64,000 nt of DNA, from positions 62,001 to 126,000 of the forward strand of contig NZ_QRDX01000006.1 of NCBI RefSeq assembly GCF_003386195.1, written 5' to 3'. Position numbers and translations under genes: made by a program. This DNA is from Seonamhaeicola aphaedonensis (GTDB lineage: Bacteria; Bacteroidota; Bacteroidia; Flavobacteriales; Flavobacteriaceae). Shown here one piece after another: positions 8,311 to 17,091 of the stretch. How positions within the stretch are numbered: the first letter of the stretch is position 1; each line of letters begins with the position of its first letter. The notes under the pieces are model-generated. The model had not been told where the DNA came from and ran no database searches. It saw only the letters and a list, made by a program, of their open reading frames with translations.

Positions 8311-9891
8311 TTACAAATTATTGTTTTTTGAACCTGATTTCTCAATCCAACGAACACTCAAATCAGGGTTACCAATTTCTTTGTCCAAAGGAAACATAGG
8401 TCGTTTAATACGCTTGTAGGGTAAACGTTCTAAATCTTGGTCTACACCTCCAGGAGTTAATGCCATCACCCAATCGCCACGCATGTTATACAACTCTGGT
8501 ACTAAATAACCTATTTTAACAACTACAACATCGGTATCTCTAGGGTTTAAATTTAAATCGGTAAAGTCTTTTTCGTAATGATAAGGCTTACGCTTTTTGG
8601 TTACAATAACCGATATATTTCCCGTTTTTACCACCACTTCAACTTCGGCATTTTTATCACCTTTTTTAATAGCTGTAACTTCTCCTTCTAATAATACCGG
8701 AGGTGCATATCTATAATCAACCTCAGCACCTACGTAGGCTTTTACTTTACCACCAACACCTACTTTTAATGCTTCTTTAATCAATTTTGGCCCAGGGATG
8801 GATGCATATATTAAGGATTTACCATCTTTATTTTTAAATTCTTCTATCGCTAAAAGTTCATTCAACGTCCAAGTTACGTCTCCAGCTCCACCTGCAGTAG
8901 GATTATCTCCCATATCACTCAACATAAATGGTTTTTTATCACTTTTCATGGCGGTTTTAATAGCTTCTTCAAATGGTAATGTGGGAGCTACAAATTCAAA
9001 TTCATTACGCACATCCCAAAAACTTTGTGCTAACATTTCGGCAGATGCTTTTACTTCATCTTTATCATCTCCGGTTACCATAACTACAGCGTGATTTCTA
9101 GGTTCGTCTGCCCAGGCATAGCCTACCCAAATAGCTGCATCAATAACACCTAATTTTTTCGTTTGTGGTGCTACTTGAGCATACAGACTTTTACCAGGTT
9201 CTATTCGAGTGCTGGTTTTTTCCCCTGGTAATAAAATAGGCACTGGAATCCAAGCTTTGTATTTTGGTTTGTTTTTTCCTGATTTTAATCTATCTAATAA
9301 GTTAACTAATGCTCGTTCTTTTGACTCGAAGGCATCTTCATGAGGCGCAAGACGGTAACATGTAATCAAATCGGTTTCTTTTGCTAATTTCTCAGATACG
9401 TTTCCGTGTAGATCCATACAAGTAGAAATAACACAATCATATCCAACTACACTTCTTATTTGCTTAATCATGTCGCCTTCAGGGTCATCTAAACCCTCTA
9501 CGCTCATAGCACCGTGAATATCAAAAAATAATCCATCGTATGGAATGTTTTCACGTAAACTATCAAGTGTTTTTTTCATCAAAGCGTCATAGGCTTCTTT
9601 GGTAACAATACCTCCAGGAATTGCATGTCCTTTAACTGCTGGAAAATAATGAGCTTGTTTTCTCAAACTGTCGTCTGGCTCATTTAAAAAAGGAAAATAT
9701 TTAAACACATCCTCTCCGTAATAGGCGTGAAACGCATCTTCTGAAGTTGTAGCTGGAGAAAAGGTACTTGACTCTATTGCTAAACCAGTAATGGCTACTC
9801 GAGGTAATTGGTTAACACTTTTCTCATTCTTTTTACAACTTACAGATAGAATGATTGAACATAAAACTAAAATTAAATTTCTTAAATCCAT
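8311..9891 (-). CDS. M81 family (MlrC-like) metallo-hydrolase lipoprotein
   Basis: A 526-residue protein of the M81/microcystinase C family. A lipoprotein signal ends in LSVSC (residue about 19). The family's metal-binding motifs are present as FFDIHGAMS (about 122-130) and CMDLHGNVS (about 158-166), with HEDAF downstream. The C-terminal domain begins around residue 325 (MLSDMGDNPTAGGAGD). MlrC cleaves linearised microcystin peptides; here the substrate is unknown. It is the last gene of the LacI-controlled operon, 18 bases after cutC. In this setting it might cleave amide bonds in glycopeptides left after GH85 action, but that is a guess. Confidence 0.85.
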   Translation of the reverse strand: MDLRNLILVLCSIILSVSCKKNEKSVNQLPRVAITGLAIESSTFSPATTSEDAFHAYYGEDVFKYFPFLNEPDDSLRKQAHYFPAVKGHAIPGGIVTKEAYDALMKKTLDSLRENIPYDGLFFDIHGAMSVEGLDDPEGDMIKQIRSVVGYDCVISTCMDLHGNVSEKLAKETDLITCYRLAPHEDAFESKERALVNLLDRLKSGKNKPKYKAWIPVPILLPGEKTSTRIEPGKSLYAQVAPQTKKLGVIDAAIWVGYAWADEPRNHAVVMVTGDDKDEVKASAEMLAQSFWDVRNEFEFVAPTLPFEEAIKTAMKSDKKPFMLSDMGDNPTAGGAGDVTWTLNELLAIEEFKNKDGKSLIYASIPGPKLIKEALKVGVGGKVKAYVGAEVDYRYAPPVLLEGEVTAIKKGDKNAEVEVVVKTGNISVIVTKKRKPYHYEKDFTDLNLNPRDTDVVVVKIGYLVPELYNMRGDWVMALTPGGVDQDLERLPYKRIKRPMFPLDKEIGNPDLSVRWIEKSGSKNNNL

Positions 9892-9909
9892 AGTAATTTT
9901 TATTTATTT

Positions 9910-10548
9910 CTACAATTTACCCACTATCAATTTACCATGATATACCTCAGCTCTCAGGGTTTTATGGGCGTTGTTAATATTTAAATCTGTTATTTTTCCA
10001 CAGGGCATAATAACAAGGTTTTCGTCAGCCTCTTTGATCATGTGTTTAATTAAATCCTGCCCTTGCTGCCAAGTCTCTCCTTTACCTGAGGTCAAAATCG
10101 TATCTATGCCTTCAATTTTAATCAATTCCTTAATTGTTTCAATAGGATTTGTGATGGCATCAATAGCTTTATGAATTGTAACTTTCATGGGATGAGCTAG
10201 TTCTACTAGTAATTGAGTTCTTTTTAAATCCATCATATTATTGGCGGTTGTAATCCCAAAAACAACACCTTCAACACCTATCGCTTTACAAGTTTCTATT
10301 GCCTGCTTCATACTCTGAAATTCTTTTTCGGAATAATTAAAATCACCTTCTCGTGGTCTTATAATGACTCTAATTGGAATATTAGACTGCCTTTTAACTT
10401 CTTTTATTGTATCAAAATCTGGTGTTAATCCATCCAAATCTAAACGTGCACAAAGTTCAATTCTATCGGCTCCTTGTTTTTCAGCATTTAGTGCTTGTTG
10501 CAACCCCTCTACACAGGCTTCTTTTATGTATTTATTATTCAAATCCAT
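9910..10548 (-). CDS. cutC: CutC family protein
   Basis: A 212-residue TIM-barrel protein of the CutC family: KEACVEGLQQALNAEKQGADRIELCARL at the N-terminus and IRVIIRPREGDFNYSEKE in the middle, both typical. The name reflects an old proposal of a role in copper homeostasis; the biochemical function is unsettled. Only four bases separate it from the GH85 gene, so it is part of the same operon. CutC-like proteins recur beside glycan-degrading genes in Bacteroidota. No signal peptide, hence cytoplasmic. Confidence 0.9.
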   Translation of the reverse strand: MDLNNKYIKEACVEGLQQALNAEKQGADRIELCARLDLDGLTPDFDTIKEVKRQSNIPIRVIIRPREGDFNYSEKEFQSMKQAIETCKAIGVEGVVFGITTANNMMDLKRTQLLVELAHPMKVTIHKAIDAITNPIETIKELIKIEGIDTILTSGKGETWQQGQDLIKHMIKEADENLVIMPCGKITDLNINNAHKTLRAEVYHGKLIVGKL

Positions 10549-10552
10549 AACA

Positions 10553-12484
10553 TCATTTTACACTCACTTTTTTCAGGGATGGTCTACTTTTAGAGTTATT
10601 TTTTGAAACGGAAACTACTTGTATTTCTATTGTTTTTTTATTTTTATTTATTTTGAAAGGTGCCACATAATAGTCTGTATTTCGTGTTTTGCCCAACCAT
10701 ATTTTTTTACCGTTTTTAACTTGATATATATTATGGAATTCAGCTCGTTTATCACCTTCAATATGTACATACAACTCCACGCTATCATCTTGTTTAAAAG
10801 GCGTAATAGTCACTTTAGGATTTTTAATGGCGGTACTGGATTTCTGTTTTATTGACAAGGCGCCAAGATATACCATGTCTCCTTTGCTTCCTGAGAATTC
10901 TATTTCAATCTTAATAACCTTTAAGCCTTTTAATTCTGATAAGTTAAAGGTATTTTCATTCCATACTTTATCTAATTTCACATGAAATGCATGTTTTGAA
11001 CCATCATTTGTATAAAGTATGTATTGTAATTTCCCAACGCCCTTACAGACTATATTTAACACCTCCTTGCCGTTTAGCCTTAATGCTGTTTTGTATAGCG
11101 GGATTTTAGATAGTTTTACATGCTTTTTAGCCTCTATTTTTACTGATGAACCTCCCGTATAGCTTTCATTAAAATCAAAACCAACGTTAACCTCAGTAGT
11201 ATCTACCTGCCATTGCCATGTGGGTAAAATATCTTGAATACTTAAATTATGCCATTCTGTATCGGACACTCTTTTTCCTTTTTCATTAAAAAATCGCCCT
11301 AAGCCATAATTGAAATGGGTTGAAAATGGAAGTCTCTGAATAACCGAACGCGCAGGAATATATTTAGAAAAACCTTTCCATTCTTTAGATTGCCACGCAG
11401 GAACTTCTTCCTTTAAAATGGTACCGTTCCAAAATTTTTGTTCTTCCTCATAAACCGATTCTGGTTGTTTATCCTTGGCTATATCAAAAGTAGAATTTGG
11501 CCAATATAAACCTATAGATGTTGTATAAGGTTTTTCATTTTTATATAAGCCTTTCCAGTTGGTTGGTGTTTTATAACTTCTAGATTGAACGTCAATACCA
11601 GAGTATAACTCCCACGGACTTCTACCCAAGGCTTTGGCACGTTTATGAGAATCTTCCAATTGGGTTTCACTCCAACCAAAATCAATAAACATAATATCTG
11701 AACGCTTTTCATCTTCATTTTGAAAATACATGCTGTTATGGTGATTCAACTCGTCTTGCCAAATGACGCGTCCGTCTTCAATCATGGCATCGTACCACAT
11801 AATTTTTAGATATCCCTTCGCTTTTTGTTGGTAATATTTTAGAAATTCTTGCATTAAGTGCGCTTCTTTTTCGGCCATACCATGGGTTTCTTGATTGATA
11901 AACCAACCTTCAAATCCGTAAAGCCTAGCCACTTCAATTAGTTTATCGGCTACTGGAAAATTACCCATTTCATCTTTCTGTAAAAACTGGTGCACCCATT
12001 CCTCCTTACCTCCATACACATTGGGTGGAAAAAATACGGTTCCCAAAATTTCAACACCATTTAAGTGAGCAGACTCTATCCAAAAAGCGGTTGGTGTAAC
12101 AATAATGCCTTCTCCAGCAGAACCTCCCCATTGCACCAAATAATCGATGTACTGCCAATACGGAAACGCATATTGTTGAACCGTTTGAAACCCCTGTGAA
12201 GGATGATTATTAGTAGTATATGGTGCAATTAAAGATACCACCGATGGGTTGGTACTTAATTCTGGATTTACCTGTGTGTTACTATCAACAAATCGTTCTT
12301 GTAATGACAGATAACTTTTATTGAATTTAACATTGTTATCTTCTCTGGGATTCCACTCTAAAAGCTCATCGATAAACCAATATGACGAAAAAGGTTGGTA
12401 TTTTCCAAAGTCTTTCTGAGCAACAGCATATTGACAAACGAAAATTAATAGGATTATTAGAAAAAATCTTTTAAGCTTTTGCAT
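10553..12484 (-). CDS. GH85 endo-beta-N-acetylglucosaminidase
   Basis: A 643-residue secreted enzyme with a cleavable signal peptide ending near VAQ (residue 23). The catalytic TIM barrel carries WQYIDYLVQWGGS (about 110-122), TAFWIESAHLNGVEILGTVF (132-151) and the GH85 signature GFEGWFINQET, with Asn197 and Glu199 matching the Asn/Glu pair of substrate-assisted catalysis. C-terminal beta domains follow from about residue 430. GH85 enzymes hydrolyse the GlcNAc-GlcNAc bond in the core of high-mannose N-glycans, freeing the glycan from the protein. This points to mannoproteins as substrate of the operon and fits the GH38 and GH76-like enzymes alongside it. Confidence 0.93.
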   Translation of the reverse strand: MQKLKRFFLIILLIFVCQYAVAQKDFGKYQPFSSYWFIDELLEWNPREDNNVKFNKSYLSLQERFVDSNTQVNPELSTNPSVVSLIAPYTTNNHPSQGFQTVQQYAFPYWQYIDYLVQWGGSAGEGIIVTPTAFWIESAHLNGVEILGTVFFPPNVYGGKEEWVHQFLQKDEMGNFPVADKLIEVARLYGFEGWFINQETHGMAEKEAHLMQEFLKYYQQKAKGYLKIMWYDAMIEDGRVIWQDELNHHNSMYFQNEDEKRSDIMFIDFGWSETQLEDSHKRAKALGRSPWELYSGIDVQSRSYKTPTNWKGLYKNEKPYTTSIGLYWPNSTFDIAKDKQPESVYEEEQKFWNGTILKEEVPAWQSKEWKGFSKYIPARSVIQRLPFSTHFNYGLGRFFNEKGKRVSDTEWHNLSIQDILPTWQWQVDTTEVNVGFDFNESYTGGSSVKIEAKKHVKLSKIPLYKTALRLNGKEVLNIVCKGVGKLQYILYTNDGSKHAFHVKLDKVWNENTFNLSELKGLKVIKIEIEFSGSKGDMVYLGALSIKQKSSTAIKNPKVTITPFKQDDSVELYVHIEGDKRAEFHNIYQVKNGKKIWLGKTRNTDYYVAPFKINKNKKTIEIQVVSVSKNNSKSRPSLKKVSVK

Positions 12485-12510
12485 ATATATTATACTTTTT
12501 TGAGTATTAA

Positions 12511-13914
12511 TTATTCTTCTTTTAAACTTCTAATGGTTGCCCCTAAAAAATCTAAACCTATAGATTGACATACACCGTTTTTGTTCTTTTCTTTCATTTT
12601 ATCCAAATTCCATTGATATACATCATCTGCCAATCCCCAAAGTTGTGTAAATTGTTCAATATATAATTTATCATTCTCAATTGCCGTAAACTCAGGTTTA
12701 AATTGATTGGTTGCAATGTCTCTTGTATTCCAAATGGCTTCAAAAGTCTTTGAAATATTATCAGTTAAATCAATATCTAAGTGTTTTTTAATCTCATCTT
12801 GCGCTAAATACCGTACCATAATGCCTCTTCCTGCGAGATAGTCTCTGCCGTGTTCAGGTCCGAAACTGGAATAACAAGGAGCTTCTCTCATAATACCATC
12901 TACATTTGCAATTAATCCATTTTGAATCCCTTTAGCTAAATTCTCTATTAAATTATTGATTTTCGATTTGAAGGTACCGCTATCAAAATTTGGATTAATA
13001 TTTGTCCTTTTTAAATAAGCATCCAAATCATCGGCTATTGCCAACATATCTGTTAAGGAAGCCACCAGCATGCCTTGGTCCCCCGACCATATCCAGCCCT
13101 CTGCCCATGGTGGATGAATTTTTTCAATATAAGTAGAACCCTCAATAAACGCCATGGGTCGCTCTTGAACCAAAACACCTTCTGCATCTAATTTCTTGAG
13201 ATATTCAAAATCCTTTAAATTAAACCACTCATCAAACCAAACCCACTGCTTGTAAGCCATATCTAAGTACTTATCTCCATTGGCAATACCTTCTTCTGAA
13301 AGACAACGATAAATACGAGACGAAAGCAAAAAGAGTAACACATTGGTTACGGTATTCTTTACGCCTTTACTTTCTCCGTTGGCATCTCCATTTCTGCATC
13401 CATGCAAAACAGGGAAGCCTTCATCGGAATTATCGTAGGCTGTTTTTTTCTTGTATTCCCAACATAAATCTGTTGATAATTTTAAATAAGCATTCGCTAA
13501 TTCTATATTACCAATTTTAAGCAAATGTTTTCTGGCATTTAAGGCCATAAGTCCCCACCATCCAAAATCATCAGCCCATAACTTGCCAGAGTCATAGCTA
13601 TGGAAAAATTCTAAATTTTCCTTTAACATATCCTCCACCTCCTTTTGAATTTCAATAATTTCGCTATCGTCTGGCCACTGATTTTGAAGCGCATCAACAA
13701 AAACCAAACAAGCATCGAAAGTATTACCACGTTTCCAGAAATCCTTAAAATTCCATACCGACTTAAACCTATTAAAGGCTGATACCGCTTGATTTTTCAA
13801 GACCTTTTCTGATGAAGAACTAGACTTACAACTGGATAATGTCATTAATAAAGGTAAGCTAAATAAAGAAGCTCCAAACAAAGTTGTGTTTTTTATAAAC
13901 ATTCTTCTTTTCAT
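12511..13914 (-). CDS. GH76-like alpha-mannanase, exported lipoprotein
   Basis: A 467-residue alpha/alpha-toroid protein. LWADDFGWWGLMAL (about 113-126) contains the adjacent Asp pair (115-116) followed by WW that GH76 endo-alpha-1,6-mannanases use for catalysis; WSGDQGML fits the second conserved YNQG-like motif. The N-terminus KRRMFIKN followed by a hydrophobic stretch and LSSC suggests a Tat-type lipoprotein signal. GH76 enzymes cut the alpha-1,6-mannan backbone of fungal mannan. The sequence is divergent and I would not exclude another toroid family; the DD-WW motif is the main evidence. The gene starts 27 bases before GH85. A 118-base gap to the upstream uxuA contains no clear hairpin. 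Confidence 0.7.
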   Translation of the reverse strand: MKRRMFIKNTTLFGASLFSLPLLMTLSSCKSSSSSEKVLKNQAVSAFNRFKSVWNFKDFWKRGNTFDACLVFVDALQNQWPDDSEIIEIQKEVEDMLKENLEFFHSYDSGKLWADDFGWWGLMALNARKHLLKIGNIELANAYLKLSTDLCWEYKKKTAYDNSDEGFPVLHGCRNGDANGESKGVKNTVTNVLLFLLSSRIYRCLSEEGIANGDKYLDMAYKQWVWFDEWFNLKDFEYLKKLDAEGVLVQERPMAFIEGSTYIEKIHPPWAEGWIWSGDQGMLVASLTDMLAIADDLDAYLKRTNINPNFDSGTFKSKINNLIENLAKGIQNGLIANVDGIMREAPCYSSFGPEHGRDYLAGRGIMVRYLAQDEIKKHLDIDLTDNISKTFEAIWNTRDIATNQFKPEFTAIENDKLYIEQFTQLWGLADDVYQWNLDKMKEKNKNGVCQSIGLDFLGATIRSLKEE

Positions 13915-14032
13915 AATATTGAAATGATATTAGTAACCTATTTGCATGTCATTCAGTTATATATTTACATCTGATTGAGTGATTGAATTTCTATTTTTTC
14001 TTACTTACCTCCTTGTGTTAGAATATTTTAAA

Positions 14033-15118
14033 TTACACTTTGGAATGTATCGATTCAATTAACTTCAAAGAAGCTTTCATAAAGCCCATAGCATATGCCA
14101 TACCGGCATACCAAGACCCATCACAACTCATTTGTGGGGTATGGTCTGGTATTAGTATCCCCTCAAAATTATTCTGCTTTAAAATTTCCAATATCTTAAA
14201 CATATCTATGTCGCCTTCGTCCACAAATACTTCATGATAATTGGGCACTTTCCCAACAACATTCCTAAAATGAACGTAGGCAATTTTGTTTTGTTGACTG
14301 TATTGTCTGGTCGCTTCATAAACATCTCCTTCAGTCATTTCCGAAATGGTTCCTAAACAGAATTCAAGGTTATTACTTTCGCTTGGTTGCATATCGATAA
14401 GACGTTGGTACATATCGGGTTGATATACCAAACGTGGTGTGTTTCTAACATGAGGCATTGGTGGATCGTCTGGGTGGGCCGCCATCTTTACACCTGCCTC
14501 CTCGGCTACTGGTATCACGTGGTCTAGAAAGTATTGTAAGCGTTCCCAAAGTATAGCATGCGACACTCTTTCTACAGTCCCTGCTGGTGCATTGTCGTCA
14601 TAGACCATATTCCACACCATACCGTTTGGAATAGGTGTTTCATCTACCGAACCTTCCATTCCTACAGAAACTGCACCACCACGGGCAAATGGTTTTTCTA
14701 CCCTACTGGAAACCCCTGCCAAAGAGAAATTATAGCCAAAGACTGGAATGCCTGCTTTACCTACAATTCTTATTTGCTCTTTAACCAACTCTATTTGCTG
14801 TTCCTTTTTAGGGCCATCTAAAAGTATATCGTGCCATATAGAGGGGTCAAAATTCTCAATGGCATACCACTCTAGTCCATGACTATTAATCTCTGCTTTA
14901 ATTTTTAGAAGTTCATCTAAAGTCCATAACTCTCCATTCCCTGCTTTTCCCCATCCTCTATCGCCTCCAATAGGCTGATTGGCATTCGACTTATCATTGT
15001 CTGCATTCCCAAAATAATCTACCATATGTACCACCAAATGTGTGGCACCACATTGCTTTGCAAACTTATAATGCTGTTCGTTCAGCATGTGACGGTATAA
15101 TCCGAATCCTAATTTCAT
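14033..15118 (-). CDS. uxuA: D-mannonate dehydratase
   Basis: A 361-residue cytoplasmic TIM-barrel enzyme of the UxuA family. Motifs include the catalytic-region HPDDPP (about 222-227), YVHFRNVVGKVPNYHEVFVDEGDID near 290 and the closing GILIPDHTPQM. UxuA dehydrates D-mannonate to 2-keto-3-deoxygluconate. In this operon the likely mannonate source is mannose oxidation by the upstream dehydrogenase and lactonase genes. It would also be needed for glucuronate made by MIOX in the second regulon, where no uxuA exists. The MKLGFGLYRHML start is typical. Confidence 0.9.
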   Translation of the reverse strand: MKLGFGLYRHMLNEQHYKFAKQCGATHLVVHMVDYFGNADNDKSNANQPIGGDRGWGKAGNGELWTLDELLKIKAEINSHGLEWYAIENFDPSIWHDILLDGPKKEQQIELVKEQIRIVGKAGIPVFGYNFSLAGVSSRVEKPFARGGAVSVGMEGSVDETPIPNGMVWNMVYDDNAPAGTVERVSHAILWERLQYFLDHVIPVAEEAGVKMAAHPDDPPMPHVRNTPRLVYQPDMYQRLIDMQPSESNNLEFCLGTISEMTEGDVYEATRQYSQQNKIAYVHFRNVVGKVPNYHEVFVDEGDIDMFKILEILKQNNFEGILIPDHTPQMSCDGSWYAGMAYAMGFMKASLKLIESIHSKV

Positions 15119-15130
15119 TTCACTAATTTT

Positions 15131-16318
15131 TTATGTTTTGTTTAAGAATGATTGGACCTCCTTATCGGAATATCCACAGTATTGTTTTAATATCTCTTCG
15201 GCATGTTGGTTGAGTAAGGGTGCCGGTTTTTCAATTTTTTGTGGTGTGTCGCTAAACTTTACGGGAAAGCCCGTGGTTTTTATAGTGCCCACTTTTGGGT
15301 GTTCGTACTCCAAAATCATGTCATTATGTTTTATCTGTGGGTCTTCCACCATTTCTTTAAAACTATTAACTTGCGAACACCAAATATCTTCTGCCAATAA
15401 TAATTTTAACCATTCGCTGGTGGTTTTGGTTTTAAAAACAGCATTAAATTCGTTTCGAATATTATCACGATTATCAATAATATTATTCGACTTATACGCC
15501 TCCGAATCGTACTTGTCCAAACCAATAACTTGCGCTAGTCTTTGTACAGAATTCATCCCAATGGCAATGTAACCATCAGAAGTGTTGTATAAACCATAGG
15601 GTGCACCTAACCAAGGATTTGGAATACCGCTTGCACTGCGCTCTGGATTTTCCCCTTTTAACAAAAAAGCTGTTATCTCTTGAATATGAAATCCTAATGC
15701 AGAACTCAATAAATTAGCTTCAATTTTTTGTCCCTTACCAGTAACACTTCTTGAATATATCCCAGCTAAAACCGATTGCACAATAAACAAACTGGTTAGC
15801 AAATCGGCTTGGCCTACGGCCGTAACCACGGGCAACCCACCTTTCTGTCCGTTTAAATAGGGAGCCCCACTTATCGACTGCGCCAGTAAATCCTGCCCTG
15901 GTCTTTTTAAATATGGTCCTGAAGCCCCGTATCCAGAGCTAGAACAATATACTAATCCCGGATTTAGCGTTTTCATATCTTCATAACCCAAACCTAAGCG
16001 CTCCATTACACCAGGACGAAAATTTTCCAAAAGAATATCCGCCTTAGCAATTATATCTTTTGCTATTTTTTTGCCTTCGTCAGATTTTAAGTCGAGTGCT
16101 ATACTTTTTTTATTCCTGTTGAAGCTTATAAAGGAAATGCTCTCTCCTTCGGGATATAAATTCCCATAAGAATAATGACGCATCCAATCGCCTTTTACAG
16201 GTTCTATTTTAATGATGTCTGCGCCCATATCGCCCAACATTTGGGTAGCCCATGGCCCTTGTGCCAATTGCGAAAAATCGGCTACTACCAATCCTTTTAA
16301 TGGTCCGTGTTGCTCCAT
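15131..16318 (-). CDS. CaiB/BaiF (class III) CoA transferase
   Basis: A 395-residue class III CoA transferase: LKGLVVADFSQLAQGPWATQ at the N-terminus, IKIEPVKGD, VYCSSSGYGASGP and a probable catalytic Asp172 in GQADLL. These enzymes move CoA from one acyl group to another, activating a carboxylic acid. It sits two bases from the enoyl-CoA hydratase gene, and the two presumably act on the same acid. What acid is processed in a mannan operon is unclear; candidates are a branched acid linked to the RraA homologue in the same operon, or an acyl decoration of the glycan. Confidence 0.92.
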   Translation of the reverse strand: MEQHGPLKGLVVADFSQLAQGPWATQMLGDMGADIIKIEPVKGDWMRHYSYGNLYPEGESISFISFNRNKKSIALDLKSDEGKKIAKDIIAKADILLENFRPGVMERLGLGYEDMKTLNPGLVYCSSSGYGASGPYLKRPGQDLLAQSISGAPYLNGQKGGLPVVTAVGQADLLTSLFIVQSVLAGIYSRSVTGKGQKIEANLLSSALGFHIQEITAFLLKGENPERSASGIPNPWLGAPYGLYNTSDGYIAIGMNSVQRLAQVIGLDKYDSEAYKSNNIIDNRDNIRNEFNAVFKTKTTSEWLKLLLAEDIWCSQVNSFKEMVEDPQIKHNDMILEYEHPKVGTIKTTGFPVKFSDTPQKIEKPAPLLNQHAEEILKQYCGYSDKEVQSFLNKT

Positions 16319-16320
16319 GA

Positions 16321-17091
16321 CTATTGCTCAGACTTTTTTATAAATTTTTTAATGGCTAATTGCGCTTCTTCATCAAGGTATAATTGCTTAACTACAATGG
16401 CTTCTTCATTGATGCGTTCCTCAAAAGGTATTGTTGTTAAACTCATATTTGCCAAACGCTTTAATTGTGCTACAGATTTATGAGGTCTTCTTGAAAGTTT
16501 CCCTGCAAAATCCATCACTTCTGTTAAAAAATTCTCGTTGGAAACCACCTGATTAACCAAACCCCAATCTTTTAAGGTATTGGCTTCATATTGCCCCCCT
16601 AGAAACAACATTTCCTTAACTCTGTTTACACCTATTTTTTGTATTAATCGTTGAGTACCACCACCACCAGGAACTAAACTTAAAAACACTTCTGGTAGTC
16701 CCATTTTTGCGCTTTCAGATGCTAAAATCATATCGCAGGCTAAGGCTATCTCGCAACCACCACCAAGGGCAAAACCATTAACACCAGCAATCCAAGGTTT
16801 ATCTGCATTTTCAATAGCATCATATAGTTCTTTACCTTTTTCTTGAAAGGCGTCAAATTCTTCAGGTGTTTGGCTTCCGTATTCCTTAATATCGGCTCCT
16901 GCCATAAATGCTCTACCCGTTCCAGTTATTACCGCAACATGATATTCAGATTGAGCGTTAATCCAATGAATACCTTCAATTATTTCATCCATCATCTCAC
17001 GATTCATGGCGTTTAATTGAGCTGGCCTATTAAATTTTAATACAGCAATAGCGTTGGTGGTTTCAATGGTTATCGTTTTAAATGCTTTCAT
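16321..17091 (-). CDS. Enoyl-CoA hydratase/isomerase family protein
   Basis: A 256-residue crotonase-fold enzyme. AFMAGADIKEYG and the oxyanion-hole motif ALGGGCEIALACD are clear, and LPEVFLSLVPGGGGTQRL plus VKEML keep glutamates in both places where hydratases need them. It may therefore be a true hydratase, although lyases and isomerases of the fold cannot be excluded. Its start overlaps the stop of the upstream solute-binding-like gene by four bases, indicating translational coupling, and it is followed by the CoA transferase. Confidence 0.92.
   Translation of the reverse strand: MKAFKTITIETTNAIAVLKFNRPAQLNAMNREMMDEIIEGIHWINAQSEYHVAVITGTGRAFMAGADIKEYGSQTPEEFDAFQEKGKELYDAIENADKPWIAGVNGFALGGGCEIALACDMILASESAKMGLPEVFLSLVPGGGGTQRLIQKIGVNRVKEMLFLGGQYEANTLKDWGLVNQVVSNENFLTEVMDFAGKLSRRPHKSVAQLKRLANMSLTTIPFEERINEEAIVVKQLYLDEEAQLAIKKFIKKSEQ

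Noticed and set aside
12511-13914. GH88/GH105 unsaturated uronyl hydrolase
   Set aside because: These toroid enzymes look superficially similar, but the adjacent Asp pair followed by WW and the GDQG motif fit GH76 better.
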